A DNA stretch of 64,000 nucleotides from assembly GCA_016219425.1 (NCBI GenBank), contig JACRNB010000002.1:189055-253054 (forward strand). The letters are read 5' to 3'. The position numbers were made by a program, and so were the translations under genes. How positions within the stretch are numbered: position 1 is the first letter of the stretch; each line of letters begins with the position of its first letter. Origin of the DNA: Betaproteobacteria bacterium (GTDB lineage Bacteria > Pseudomonadota > Gammaproteobacteria > Burkholderiales > Thiobacillaceae). Below the pieces are notes generated by a model. It saw only the letters and a list, made by a program, of their open reading frames with translations, was not told where the DNA came from and ran no database searches. Of this stretch, positions 1-8,883 are shown in pieces.

Positions 1-2444
1 GGGGTGGAAAGCCAGAAAGAACGCAGGGTCTCCGGGTGCGTGAGCCACTCCGGCGCGAGTTCCATCACCACGCGGTACTGGTTGAGCGGGTGGTAGATCA
101 CCGACACCAGGCGCTGGCCGAAGGCGCTGTTGAGCGCGCCGTCCACCGCACGCATGGTCAGGCCCAGGCTCGCCATGCGCTCGCGGTCGAACACCAGACG
201 GGTTTGCAGCCCCCTGTCCTTCTGGTCGCTGGACACGTCCGCCAGTTCCGGCAGTTCCGACAGCGCCTTGCGGATGCGCGGCTCCCAGGTGCGCAGGTCG
301 GTCAGGCGGTCGGCCTGGAGGGTGTACTGGTACTGGGAATCGGAAGGGCGTCCGCCGATGCGCACGTCCTGCACCGGGGTGAGAAACAGTTTCGCCCCCG
401 GTTCGTGCGCCAGCTTGCCGCGCAGGCGGTTGACGATCTGGTCGGCGCTGGCGCGGCGTTCGGCCAGGGGTTTGAGGGTGGCGAACATGAAGCCGGAATT
501 GCGCGCCGCGCCGCCGGTGAAGCCCACCACCGTCTCCACATCGGGGTCGCGTTGCACGGCGGCCATCAGGTTCTTCATCTTCTGCTGCATGGCCTGGAAC
601 GAGATGCCCTGGTCCGCCTGCACGCTGCCCGCCAGACGGCCCGTGTCCTGCTGCGGGAAGAAGCCCTTGGCGACCACGCCGTAGAGATGGATGTTGAGGG
701 CGATGGTGGCGACCAGCACCCCCAGCACGATGGGGGCATGGCGCAAGGACCACGCCAGACTGGCGCGGTAGCCGGATTTGAGGCGCTTGAGGAGGCGGGC
801 GGGGAAGGGCGGGCGGTGGCGGTTTTGGATGCGTTGCTCCCTCATCCCCATCCCTTCCCCCGAGGGGGGAAGGGGGTTGGAACCCTCCCCCTCCGGGGGA
901 GGGCAGGGTGAGGGAGCAACGCATCCCCCCCGCCGCCGTCCTCCTTCCGGCCCGCGCCCCTTCAGCCAATGCGCCGCCAGCATCGGCGTCAGGGTCAGCG
1001 ACACCACCATGGACACCAGGATCGCCGCCGACAGCGTCACCGCAAATTCGCGGAACAAGCGCCCGAGGATGCCGCCCATGAACAGGATGGGAATGAACAC
1101 CGCCACCAGCGAAAGGCTGATGGTCACCACGGTGAAGCCGATCTCGCGCACGCCCGTCAGCGCCGCCTGGAACGGCTCCATGCCCGCCTCCAGGTGACGC
1201 ATGATGTTTTCGGTGACGACGATGGCGTCATCCACCACGAAGCCGGTCGCCACGGTCAGGGCCATGAGCGAGAGGTTGTCCAGGCTGTAGCCGCACAGAT
1301 ACATCACGCCGTAGGTCGAGATCAGCGACACCGGCACGGCGATGCTGGGGATCAGCGCCGCGCGCACCCGGCGCAGGAACAGGAACACCACCAGGATCAC
1401 CAGCCCGACCGCGATGGACAGGGTGCGCTCCACCTCGCGCAGGGAACCGCGGATGGTGGCGGTGCGGTCCATCACCGGCTCCAGCGTGATCGCCTGCGGG
1501 ATGGTTGCGCGCAACATGGGCAGCAGCGCGCGCACGCTGTCCACGGTCTCCAGGATGTTGGCGCCGGGCTGGCGGTAGAGGATCAGCAGCACCGCCGGAC
1601 GCCCCACGCCGCCGCGATAGACCGAGCCGAAATGGCGCACGTCCTGCACCGAATCGACCACCTCGCCCACATCAGTCAGGCGCACTGCCGCGCCGTTGCG
1701 ATAGCGCAGGATGAGCGAACCAAAGCCCGCCGCGTCCTTGAGTTGGTCGTTGGCCCCGATCTGCCAGCGTCGCGCCCCATCCTCCACCGCGCCCAGGGGG
1801 CGGTAGACGTTGGCGTTGACGAGGGTGGTGCGCACGTTCTCCAGAGAGAGGCCGGCGTGGTTCAACGCCGTCGGGTTCAGTTCCACCCGCACCGCCGGCA
1901 GCGCGCCGCCGCCGATGCGCACCTCGCCGATGCCCGTCACCTGCGCCAGACGTTGCGCCAGCACGGTGGAGGCGGCGTCGTACACCTGCGCGCGCGTCAT
2001 CGCCTCGGAGGTGAGCGACAGGATCATGATGGGCGAATCCGCCGGGTTCACCTTGCGCCAGGCCGGCATCGACGGCAGCCCGCTCGGCAGCAGCGGACGC
2101 GCCGCCTGGATCGCCGCCTGCACATCGCGCGCCGCGCCGTTGATGTCGCGGTCGAGGTCGAACTGGAGGTTGATGCGGGTATTGCCCAGGGTGCTGGACG
2201 AGGTCATCTCGGTGATGCCGGCGATGCGTCCCAGGGTGCGTTCCAGTGGCGTCGCCACGGTCGCCGCCATGGTTTCCGGGCTCGCCCCCGGCAGCGTCGC
2301 CTGCACCGAAATGGTGGGGAAATCCACCTGCGGCAAGGGCGAAACCGGGAGCTGGAAATAGGCGATGCCCCCCGCCAGGGTCACGCCCAGCGCCAACAGG
2401 CTGGTGGCCACGGGGCGCTGGATGAAGAGGGAGAAGAAACTCAT
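1..2444 (-). CDS. mdtC: RND efflux pump inner-membrane subunit, MdtC/MuxC-like (C-terminus off window)
   Basis: Proton-driven resistance-nodulation-division transporter, second RND subunit of an MdtABC-type heteromeric pump that exports drugs or other small molecules across the envelope with MdtA and an outer-membrane channel. The start at 2444 gives the typical RND N-terminus ([17 protein letters not shown]), followed by a periplasmic domain and the paired proton-relay Asp at about residues 405-406. The frame is open from 2444 to base 1, so about 814 of some 1,030 residues are present and the rest lies outside the window. At about residues 507-538, just after the LTLTPML...HWLK segment, a palindromic element is inserted in frame. 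A 9-bp hairpin (2452-2472) sits over the leader. It is the last visible gene of thiO-mdtA-mdtB-[toxin-antitoxin]-mdtC. Assignment to MdtC rather than another RND rests on order and similarity recognised by eye. Confidence 0.9.
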   Translation of the reverse strand, partial: MSFFSLFIQRPVATSLLALGVTLAGGIAYFQLPVSPLPQVDFPTISVQATLPGASPETMAATVATPLERTLGRIAGITEMTSSSTLGNTRINLQFDLDRDINGAARDVQAAIQAARPLLPSGLPSMPAWRKVNPADSPIMILSLTSEAMTRAQVYDAASTVLAQRLAQVTGIGEVRIGGGALPAVRVELNPTALNHAGLSLENVRTTLVNANVYRPLGAVEDGARRWQIGANDQLKDAAGFGSLILRYRNGAAVRLTDVGEVVDSVQDVRHFGSVYRGGVGRPAVLLILYRQPGANILETVDSVRALLPMLRATIPQAITLEPVMDRTATIRGSLREVERTLSIAVGLVILVVFLFLRRVRAALIPSIAVPVSLISTYGVMYLCGYSLDNLSLMALTVATGFVVDDAIVVTENIMRHLEAGMEPFQAALTGVREIGFTVVTISLSLVAVFIPILFMGGILGRLFREFAVTLSAAILVSMVVSLTLTPMLAAHWLKGRGPEGGRRRGGCVAPSPCPPPEGEGSNPLPPSGEGMGMREQRIQNRHRPPFPARLLKRLKSGYRASLAWSLRHAPIVLGVLVATIALNIHLYGVVAKGFFPQQDTGRLAGSVQADQGISFQAMQQKMKNLMAAVQRDPDVETVVGFTGGAARNSGFMFATLKPLAERRASADQIVNRLRGKLAHEPGAKLFLTPVQDVRIGGRPSDSQYQYTLQADRLTDLRTWEPRIRKALSELPELADVSSDQKDRGLQTRLVFDRERMASLGLTMRAVDGALNSAFGQRLVSVIYHPLNQYRVVMELAPEWLTHPETLRSFWLST
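829..924. repeat. GC-rich palindromic element inside mdtC
   Basis: The ends are complementary (atgcgttgctccctca ... tgagggagcaacgcat), with inner C-runs and G-runs that also pair. It is read in frame as a Pro/Gly/Glu-rich stretch (PPPEGEG, PSGEG) without a stop. It belongs to the family seen three times in hrpA. Confidence 0.85.
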
Positions 2445-2451
2445 CGGTCAT

Positions 2452-2472
2452 CCCCCCTTTGAAAAAGGGGGG
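2452..2472. repeat. Hairpin in the mdtC leader
   Basis: Perfect 9-bp stem (ccccccttt / aaagggggg) with a 3-base loop, starting 8 bases upstream of the mdtC ATG on the minus strand. The G-run nearest the start is the only Shine-Dalgarno-like sequence there, so folding could hide the ribosome site (inference). Confidence 0.6.
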
Positions 2473-2549
2473 CAGGGGGGATTTCTGAGCCGGTTCGCCC
2501 CCGGAGGGAGAGAACCGAGCGAAGCGAAGGTTTTCGGGGTGGGTTCATC

Positions 2550-2960
2550 TCACCCGAGCAGGAAGGCTGCCGGCGGCAGGATGGGGATGTCGCGCCAGGG
2601 GTGCATGTCGGTCAGGTGCGGGTCGCTGGCGACGATCAGTTCTGCGCCCGCCGTCTCCGCCAGGGCGAGAAATTTGTTGTCCGCCGGGTCCGGGCAGTCC
2701 GTCACGTTCAGCGTCACGTTGACCAGCGTCGCATGGGCGCGGAAGCCTTCGAGAAACTCCAGGCGCTCCGCACGCGAGGCGTAGCGGTCGAACTTGGCCC
2801 GCAGCAACACGGTTTCCAGTTCCGCCAGGGTCGCCGCCGAGGCCTGGATGTCGAACTGGCGCAAGGCCTTCTCGAACGCCAGCGCCGGTACCGATTCCGG
2901 GCGGATGGCCGCGCTGATCAGCACGCCCGTGTCGATCACGATGCGTCTAGCGAAGCTCAT
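2550..2960 (-). CDS. PIN-domain toxin, type II toxin-antitoxin system
   Basis: Predicted Mg-dependent ribonuclease toxin. The protein of about 136 residues begins MSFARRIVIDTGVLISA. The first acidic residue of the PIN site sits in VIDTGVLI, and later acidic positions lie in DPADNKFLALAE and ASDPHL, as in PIN_3-type (COG1569) toxins. I chose the ATG at 2960, which overlaps the end of the antitoxin gene by 14 bases (translational coupling); an upstream ATG at 2984 would add 8 poorly conserved residues. It pairs with the antitoxin at 2947-3219. The pair lies between mdtB and mdtC, which are usually adjacent. Confidence 0.82.
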   Translation of the reverse strand: MSFARRIVIDTGVLISAAIRPESVPALAFEKALRQFDIQASAATLAELETVLLRAKFDRYASRAERLEFLEGFRAHATLVNVTLNVTDCPDPADNKFLALAETAGAELIVASDPHLTDMHPWRDIPILPPAAFLLG

Positions 2961-3219
2961 GCAGCAACCGGTTGACGTCGCCATCGCTCAGGCCGGCGGC
3001 GGCCTCCGTGCCGGTTGCGGGGCGCTGGCGGAAGCGCGCATACCACTGCGCGGCCTCCTCCCGTCGTTGGCGCAGGTCCAGCAACTCCTTCATGTCATGT
3101 CCGGACACCACATAGGCCACAGTGCGTCCGCGCCGCGTGACCTCGACCGGCTCCCGTTGCGAGCGGTCGATCATCTCGCCAAACCGGTTTTGCGCCTCGA
3201 CGGAGGTGATGGTGATCAT
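2947..3219 (-). CDS. Phd/YefM-type antitoxin
   Basis: DNA-binding antitoxin of about 90 residues that would neutralise the neighbouring PIN toxin and autorepress the pair. The N-terminus MITITSVEAQNRFGEMIDRS and the segment PVEVTRRGRTVAYVVS are the Phd/YefM fold signature. The C-terminal third (LRQRREEAAQWY...) would be the toxin-binding tail. The ATG at 3219 is preceded by GGAG at good spacing, whereas the ATG at 3231 has no ribosome site, so 3219 was preferred. The antitoxin precedes the toxin, the usual order. Confidence 0.82.
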   Translation of the reverse strand: MITITSVEAQNRFGEMIDRSQREPVEVTRRGRTVAYVVSGHDMKELLDLRQRREEAAQWYARFRQRPATGTEAAAGLSDGDVNRLLHELR

Positions 3220-3256
3220 GTCTATCTCCATGAACTGGATGAAATAGCTAATACGT

Positions 3257-6200
3257 CTAGTTTAGAGCGGACTGCCTTCCCCGCGCCGCCAGCCGCTCGA
3301 ACGCCAGATAGATCACCGGCGTGGTGAACAGGGTGAGCGCCTGGCTCACCAGCAGGCCGCCCACCATGGCGATGCCGAGGGGCTGGCGCAGTTCCGCGCC
3401 CACGCCCGTACCCAGCATCAGCGGCAAGGCGCCCAGCAGGGCGGCCAGGGTGGTCATGAGGATGGGGCGGAAGCGCAGCAGGCAGGCCTGATGGATCGCC
3501 TCGCGCGGGGGCAGGCCGCCGCGCTGGGCCTCCAGCGCGAAGTCGATCATGAGGATGGCGTTTTTCTTGACGATGCCGATCAGCAGGATGATGCCGATGA
3601 TGCCGATCACGTCCAGGTCGCGCCCCGCCAGCAGCAGGGCGAGCAGCGCGCCGACCCCGGCGGAGGGCAGGGTGGAAAGGATGGTGACGGGGTGCAGGGC
3701 GCTCTCGTAGAGCACGCCCAGGACGATGTACATGGTCACCACCGCCGCCAGGATCAGGAGCAGGGTGTGGGAAAGCGAGGTGCGGAAAGCCTGCGCCGCG
3801 CCCTCGAAGCGGGTCTCGATGGCGATGGGCAGGCCCAGTTCCTGCTGCACCGTGCGGATCGCCTCCACCGCCTCGCCGAGAGAGACCCCGGCCCGCGGGT
3901 TGAAGGACACGGTGGCGGCGGGGAACTGGCCGACGTGGTTGATCGCCAGCGGCGTCTGCCGTTCTTCCACCCGCGCCAGGGCGGAAAGCGGGATCTGCCC
4001 GCCCGCGCCGGGGACGTGGATGGCATCGAGCGCGCGCGGGCCGACGCCGGCGTCCGGGTGCGCCTCCAGCACCACGCGGTACTGGTTCGACTGCGTGAAG
4101 ATGGTGGAGATCAGGCGCTGGCCGAAGGCGTTGTAGAGCGCGTTGTCGATGGCCGCCACGCTCACCCCCAGGCGCGCGGCGGCGTCGCGGTCGATCTGCA
4201 CCCAGGCTTGCAGGCCGTGGTTCTGGAGGTCGCTGGCGACATCCGCCAGTTTGGGCGACTGGTGCAGGCGCTCCACCAGCTTCGTGGTCCAGATGTCGAG
4301 CAGGGCGGCGTCGGGCGAACTCAGCATGAACTGGTACTGGGTGCGCGAGATGCGGTCTTCGATGGTGAGATCCTGCACCGGCTGCATGTACAGGCGGATG
4401 CCGTGCATCTGCGCCACGGCGGCGGCGATGCGACGCATCACCAGGGCGGCGGCGGGGCGTTCGCCGTGGGGCTTGAGGTGGATCTGCATGCGCCCGGTGT
4501 TGAGGGTGGCGTTGCCGCCGTCCACGCCGATGAACGAGGCCAGACTGGCCACCGCCGGGTCCGTCAGCACGACGGCGGCCAGCGCCTGCTGGCGTTCCGC
4601 CATGGCGGCGAAGGACACCGTGGGGTCGGCCTCGGTGATGCCCTGGATCACCCCCGTGTCCTGCACCGGAAAGAACCCCTTGGGAACCCAGACATAGAGC
4701 GCCACGGTGAGCCCCAGGGTGGCGGCGAACACCAGAAGGGTGGCGGTCTGGCGCGCCAGCACCCAGGTCAGCGCGCGCCCGTAGGCGGCGATGACGCCGT
4801 CGATGACGACCTTGCCGCGGCGCTGGAAGGCGCTTTGTTCCGCCTCCGGCGTCGCCCGCAGCAGGCGCGCGCAGAGCATGGGCGTGAGCGTGAGCGAGAC
4901 CGTGGCCGAGATCAGGATGGCCACCGCCAGGGTGATGGCGAACTCGTGAAACAGCCGCCCCACCACATCGCCCATGAACAGCAGCGGGATCAGCACGGCG
5001 ATGAGCGAGAAGGTGAGGGAGAGGATGGTGAAGCCGATCTGGCGCGAACCCTTGAGGGCGGCCTCCAGCGGCGACTCACCCCGCTCGACGTAACGCGAGA
5101 TGTTCTCGATCACCACAATCGCGTCATCCACCACGAAGCCGGTGGCGATGGTCAGCGCCATCAGGGTCAGGTTGTTGATGGAAAAACCGGCCAGGTACAT
5201 CACCCCGAACGCGCCGATCAGGGAGATGGGCGCAGACAGGCTGGGGATGAGGGTGGCGCGCAGGTTGCGCAGGAACAGGAAGATCACCATCACCACCAGG
5301 GCCAGGGCCAGCAGCAGCGAGAACTGCACGTCCTGCACCGAGGCGCGGATGGTGACGGTGCGATCCGAGAGCAGGGTGACGTCGATGGCCCCCGGCAGGG
5401 TCGCCTGCATCTGCGGCAGCAGGGCCTTGACCCGTTCCGCCACCTCGATCACGTTGGCGCCGGGCTGGCGCTGCACGTTGAGGAGGATCGCCGGTTGCAG
5501 GCCGGACCACGCCGCCAGATGCCGGTTTTCTGCATCGTCCACCACCTGGGCCACGTCCCTCAGGCGGATCGGCGCGCCGTTTTTCCAGGCCACCACCAGC
5601 GGGGGGTATTCGGCGGCGGTCTTCAACTGGTCGTTGGCATCGAGGGTGGAGGCGCGCAAGGCCCCGTCGAAACTGCCCTTGGGGATATTCACGTTGGCCG
5701 CGCCGATGGCCGTGCGCAGGTCTTCCAACGACAGCCCGTGCGCCGCCAGCGCCTGGGGGTTGGCCTGGATGCGCACCGCCGGACGGCGACCGCCCGCGAT
5801 GCTGACCAGACCCACGCCGGGGATCTGCGAGATTTTCTGCGCCACCCGCGTCTCCACCAGATCGTGGATGCGCGGGGTGGCGAGCGAGGGCGAGGTGACC
5901 GCCAGGGTCAGGATGGGCGCATCCGCCGGGTTCACCTTGCTGTACACCGGCGGCAGCGGCATGTCCGTGGGCAGCAGATTGCTGGCGGCGTTGATGGCGG
6001 CCTGCACCTCCTGTTCGGCGATATCCAGGCTCAGGTCCAGGTCGAAACGCAGGGTGATCGTCACCGCGCCGCCGGAACTGGTGGAAGACATCTGCTTCAG
6101 CCCCGGCATCTGCCCGAACTGGCGCTCCAGCGGCGCGGTGATGGTAGCGGTGGCCACCTCCGGGCTGGCGCCGGGGTAGAGCGCCATGACCTGGATGGTG

Positions 6201-6328
6201 GGGTAATCCACCTCCGGCAGGGCCGAGAGCGGCAGCAGCCGGTAAGCCGCCAACCCGGTCAGGACGATGGCCAGCATCAGGAGCGAGGTCGCCACCGGAC
6301 GCAGGATGAAGAGGCGCGAGGGGTTCAA
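3257..6328 (-). CDS. mdtB: RND efflux pump inner-membrane subunit MdtB/MuxB-like
   Basis: Full-length RND transporter of 1,023 residues, first RND subunit of an MdtABC-type pump. Visible features are the N-terminal [19 protein letters not shown] membrane segment, the PGASPE periplasmic motif, the proton-relay pair D401-D402 in [10 protein letters not shown], the lysine pair K921-K922 in [10 protein letters not shown], and [10 protein letters not shown] in the sixth membrane region. It lies downstream of mdtA, separated by 155 bases of palindromic repeat, and upstream of a toxin-antitoxin pair and mdtC. Two different RND subunits behind a single adaptor gene is the hallmark of the MdtABC/MuxABC group. 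Substrates cannot be told from sequence. Confidence 0.93.
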   Translation of the reverse strand: MNPSRLFILRPVATSLLMLAIVLTGLAAYRLLPLSALPEVDYPTIQVMALYPGASPEVATATITAPLERQFGQMPGLKQMSSTSSGGAVTITLRFDLDLSLDIAEQEVQAAINAASNLLPTDMPLPPVYSKVNPADAPILTLAVTSPSLATPRIHDLVETRVAQKISQIPGVGLVSIAGGRRPAVRIQANPQALAAHGLSLEDLRTAIGAANVNIPKGSFDGALRASTLDANDQLKTAAEYPPLVVAWKNGAPIRLRDVAQVVDDAENRHLAAWSGLQPAILLNVQRQPGANVIEVAERVKALLPQMQATLPGAIDVTLLSDRTVTIRASVQDVQFSLLLALALVVMVIFLFLRNLRATLIPSLSAPISLIGAFGVMYLAGFSINNLTLMALTIATGFVVDDAIVVIENISRYVERGESPLEAALKGSRQIGFTILSLTFSLIAVLIPLLFMGDVVGRLFHEFAITLAVAILISATVSLTLTPMLCARLLRATPEAEQSAFQRRGKVVIDGVIAAYGRALTWVLARQTATLLVFAATLGLTVALYVWVPKGFFPVQDTGVIQGITEADPTVSFAAMAERQQALAAVVLTDPAVASLASFIGVDGGNATLNTGRMQIHLKPHGERPAAALVMRRIAAAVAQMHGIRLYMQPVQDLTIEDRISRTQYQFMLSSPDAALLDIWTTKLVERLHQSPKLADVASDLQNHGLQAWVQIDRDAAARLGVSVAAIDNALYNAFGQRLISTIFTQSNQYRVVLEAHPDAGVGPRALDAIHVPGAGGQIPLSALARVEERQTPLAINHVGQFPAATVSFNPRAGVSLGEAVEAIRTVQQELGLPIAIETRFEGAAQAFRTSLSHTLLLILAAVVTMYIVLGVLYESALHPVTILSTLPSAGVGALLALLLAGRDLDVIGIIGIILLIGIVKKNAILMIDFALEAQRGGLPPREAIHQACLLRFRPILMTTLAALLGALPLMLGTGVGAELRQPLGIAMVGGLLVSQALTLFTTPVIYLAFERLAARGRQSALN

Positions 6329-6342
6329 CCTGGAAACCTCAT

Positions 6343-6480
6343 TTGAGCCCCTCTCCCTGGAGGGGAGAGGGGTTGGGGAGAGGGTGGGGGCGGCGTAGCC
6401 GCCCGATGGAGGTCACGAAAAGATCCACGAAAAAGCCCACCCTCTCCCCGACCCTCCCCCCTCCAGGGGGAGGGGGAAAA
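6343..6480. repeat. Intergenic palindromic repeat between mdtA and mdtB
   Basis: C/T-rich and G/A-rich runs face each other (cctctccctggaggggagagg, and ccctccccc ... gggggaggg). The sequence resembles the palindromes inside mdtC and hrpA but lies between genes. It could act as an mRNA-stabilising or attenuating hairpin within the operon (inference). Confidence 0.7.
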
Positions 6481-6483
6481 GCG

Positions 6484-7695
6484 TCACTTCGGGCCATGCT
6501 TGCCGCCCTTTTCACCCTTGCCGCTCTTGCCCCCGCCGGGTGCGATCACCTCCACCTTGCCGCCGTCGCGCAGCTTGTCCACGCCGTCGATCACCACGCG
6601 CGCGCCGGGTTTCAGGTCCGCCTCCACCGCCACCCAGTCGCCGTCCACTGCGCCGGGGACGACCGGGACCGTAGCCACCACACCCGCCGCGTCCACGCTG
6701 TAGACGAAGATGCCCTTGGCCCCGCGCTGGATCGCAGCAGCGGGCACGGCGAGGACGTCGTTCCGGGTGTCCAGCAGCAGGCGCGTGTTGACGAACTGGT
6801 TGGGAAACAGGCGCTTGTCCGCGTTGGCGAACCCGGCCTTGAGGCGAATGCTGCCGGTGGCGGCGTCGATCTGGTTGTCGCTGGTGAGCAGGCGGCCTTT
6901 GCCGAGCAGGGTGCGGCGCTCGCGGTCCCAGGCCTCCACCGGAATGTCGCGGCGCGCGGCCAGACGCTTGCCGATGGCAGGCAGGTGCGCCTCGGGCACG
7001 GAGAAGAGGACGCTGAGGGGCGCGGTCTGGGCGATCACCGCCAGGCCGTTGGCGTCGGCGGCGCGCACCAGATTGCCCGCGTCCACCTGGCGCAGGCCGA
7101 TGCGACCCGGAATGGGGGCGGTGACGCGGGTCCATTCCAGTTGCAGGCGCGCGTTGTCCGTCTGCGCCTTGTCGCTGGCGACCACGCCCTGGTACTGGCG
7201 CACCAGCGCCTCCTGGGTCTCGACCTGCTGCCGTGCGATGGAGTCCTTCGCCAGCAGGTCGCGGTAGCGCGCCAGATCCAGCCGCGCGTTGTCCAGCAGG
7301 GCCTGATCCTTCGTCATCTGGCCTTCGGCCTGGGCGAGTTGCACCTGGAACGGGCGCGGGTCGATCTCGGCCAGGAGTTCGCCCGCCCTGACCTGCTGGC
7401 CTTCCTTGAAATGGGTGTGCAGCAGCAGGCCGTCCACGCGCGGGCGCACCGTGGCGAGCGTGCCGGGCGTGACCGTGCCCAGGGCGTCGATCCAGATGCG
7501 GATGTCCATGCGCCGCACCGTCTCCACCGCCACCGGCTGCGCGCCGTTCTTGCCGCCGGGCCGACCCGGGCCGCCTGCGCCGGCGGCCACCTTGCCTGCT
7601 GCATAGTGGTTGCTCCAGAGCCACACCCCGCCGATGAGGCCGGCGAGCAGGGCGGTGATGAGGACGGTGCGCAGGCGGGAGGCGGGCAGTTTCAT
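6484..7695 (-). CDS. mdtA: RND efflux periplasmic adaptor, MdtA-like
   Basis: Membrane fusion protein (403 residues) bridging the RND subunits to an outer-membrane channel. The start at 7695 gives MKLPASRLRTVLITALLAG, a membrane anchor or uncleaved signal, and its ATGA overlaps the thiO stop. Following features are the lipoyl-like strand PRVDGLLLHTHFKEGQQVRAGELLAEIDPRPF (about residues 80-115), an alpha-helical hairpin rich in Gln/Ala, a second lipoyl half with TAPIPGRIGLRQVDAGNLV, and the beta-barrel domain. The tail is rich in Gly/Lys. The open frame extends far upstream inside thiO but that part is a shadow. It is the first gene of the efflux part of the operon. Confidence 0.92.
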   Translation of the reverse strand: MKLPASRLRTVLITALLAGLIGGVWLWSNHYAAGKVAAGAGGPGRPGGKNGAQPVAVETVRRMDIRIWIDALGTVTPGTLATVRPRVDGLLLHTHFKEGQQVRAGELLAEIDPRPFQVQLAQAEGQMTKDQALLDNARLDLARYRDLLAKDSIARQQVETQEALVRQYQGVVASDKAQTDNARLQLEWTRVTAPIPGRIGLRQVDAGNLVRAADANGLAVIAQTAPLSVLFSVPEAHLPAIGKRLAARRDIPVEAWDRERRTLLGKGRLLTSDNQIDAATGSIRLKAGFANADKRLFPNQFVNTRLLLDTRNDVLAVPAAAIQRGAKGIFVYSVDAAGVVATVPVVPGAVDGDWVAVEADLKPGARVVIDGVDKLRDGGKVEVIAPGGGKSGKGEKGGKHGPK

Positions 7696-8780
7696 GCGGT
7701 GGGCGGCCAGAGATAGGGGGTCATGTCGAGAGGTTGCGGACGGTGGAGCAGCAGATTGACGGCGAGTTCCCCAACCAACGGGGCCATGGTGACGCCGTAG
7801 CGGAAGTGTCCGGCGTTGGCGTACAGGTTGGTGATGCGGGGATGCGCCGAAATGACCGGGATATTGTCTTCCGAGCCGGGGCGCAGGCCGGCCCAGTGCT
7901 TCACCACCGGGGCCGTGCGCAGCGCGGGCAGGATTTCCCAGGCCTGGGCGGTGATCTCGGCGCGCGCCGATTCCGTGGTGGATTTGTCGAAACCGACGTT
8001 CTCGCGCGTGGTTCCGGCCAGGATGAGTCCGCCCTGGCGCGGGATCAGGTAGTAGCTGTTGCGCAGGATCACCGTGCTCAGCAGGTCGGGTGCGGCCTGG
8101 AACAGGACGATCTGACCGCGCACCGGCCAGACCTTGAGGCCCAGGGCCAGATCGCCGGCCAGCATCTGGTTCCAGGCGCCGCCGCACACCATGTACTGCC
8201 CGGCGCTGAGTACGCCGACGTTGGTTTCCACCCCGGTGACGCGGTCGTTCTCCACGCGCCAGCCGATGACTTCGGTGTGCTCGCGCAGCGTGATGCCGGC
8301 CAGTTCCACTGCCCGGCGCAGGGTTTGCAGCAGGCGCGGGTTGCGCACCTGGGCCACCTCGGGCAGCAGCAGGGCGGGGGTGTCGTAGCCCAGGGCCGGC
8401 TCGCGGGTGCGCGCGCTGATCTGTTCCAGCGGCACCTTATGCGCCCGGCACCATGCCACCCCCTTGGCCTCGTCGTACTCGGGCAAAAGGAGCATGCCGC
8501 ACTTGCGGTATTGCGGGTCCAGGCCGGTTGCCGCCTTCAGGTTCGCGATGGTCTGCGGCCACATGGCCTCGCCCTGGATGGTGAGGCGGGTGACTTCTTC
8601 GCGGAAATTCCAGTGCGGCAACGGTGAAAGGATGCCGCCGCCGGCCCAGGAGGATTCGCGCCCGGTCTCGCCTCGTTCCAGGAGCGTGACCTTGGCCCCG
8701 GCGCGCGCCAGGGCCAGGGCGGAGACCATGCCGACCGCGCCGGCGCCGATGAGGAGGATGTCTGGGGTAGGGTGGGTCAT
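7692..8780 (-). CDS. thiO: Glycine oxidase ThiO, FAD-dependent
   Basis: FAD-dependent amino-acid oxidase (362 residues) converting glycine to the imine used for the thiazole ring of thiamine. The N-terminal dinucleotide-binding motif ILLIGAGAVGMVSALALARAGAKVTLLER is complete. Further family motifs are SSWAGGGILSP and, near the C-terminus, WAGLRPGSEDNIPVI and NAGHFRYGVTMAP. The stop codon overlaps the mdtA start (ATGA), so the efflux genes are probably cotranscribed with it. I saw no thiamine-pyrophosphate riboswitch upstream and no other thi gene in the window. A related D-amino-acid oxidase is possible but less likely. Confidence 0.9.
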   Translation of the reverse strand: MTHPTPDILLIGAGAVGMVSALALARAGAKVTLLERGETGRESSWAGGGILSPLPHWNFREEVTRLTIQGEAMWPQTIANLKAATGLDPQYRKCGMLLLPEYDEAKGVAWCRAHKVPLEQISARTREPALGYDTPALLLPEVAQVRNPRLLQTLRRAVELAGITLREHTEVIGWRVENDRVTGVETNVGVLSAGQYMVCGGAWNQMLAGDLALGLKVWPVRGQIVLFQAAPDLLSTVILRNSYYLIPRQGGLILAGTTRENVGFDKSTTESARAEITAQAWEILPALRTAPVVKHWAGLRPGSEDNIPVISAHPRITNLYANAGHFRYGVTMAPLVGELAVNLLLHRPQPLDMTPYLWPPTA

Positions 8781-8883
8781 GCTGTTATTTGAAGAGAAGG
8801 GAACGGTGGAGAGGCTAACTCATGGAGTACAGGGCGGGTATTTTCATCAAGAGTCACCCTGGCGGTCCAAGCAGGGGGCGGCA

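Noticed and set aside
829-924. Possible frameshift or pseudogene in mdtC at the palindrome
   Set aside because: I followed the frame codon by codon through 720-970: it stays open and rejoins the RND sequence on both sides.
1672-2451. Alternative minus-strand start at 2451 for mdtC
   Set aside because: It is out of frame with the RND protein; the ATG at 2444 gives the correct N-terminus.
969-2462. Long plus-strand frame of 497 codons opposite mdtC
   Set aside because: Its His/Arg/Gly-rich product is the complement shadow of an RND gene in GC-rich DNA. It has no family motif, and the minus frame shows clear RND sequence.
3491-6346. 951-codon plus-strand frame opposite mdtB
   Set aside because: Composition is that of an antisense shadow, and mdtB on the minus strand has all RND hallmarks.
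8781-8883. Thiamine-pyrophosphate riboswitch before thiO
   Set aside because: No conserved TPP-box sequence or long leader is present on the minus strand.
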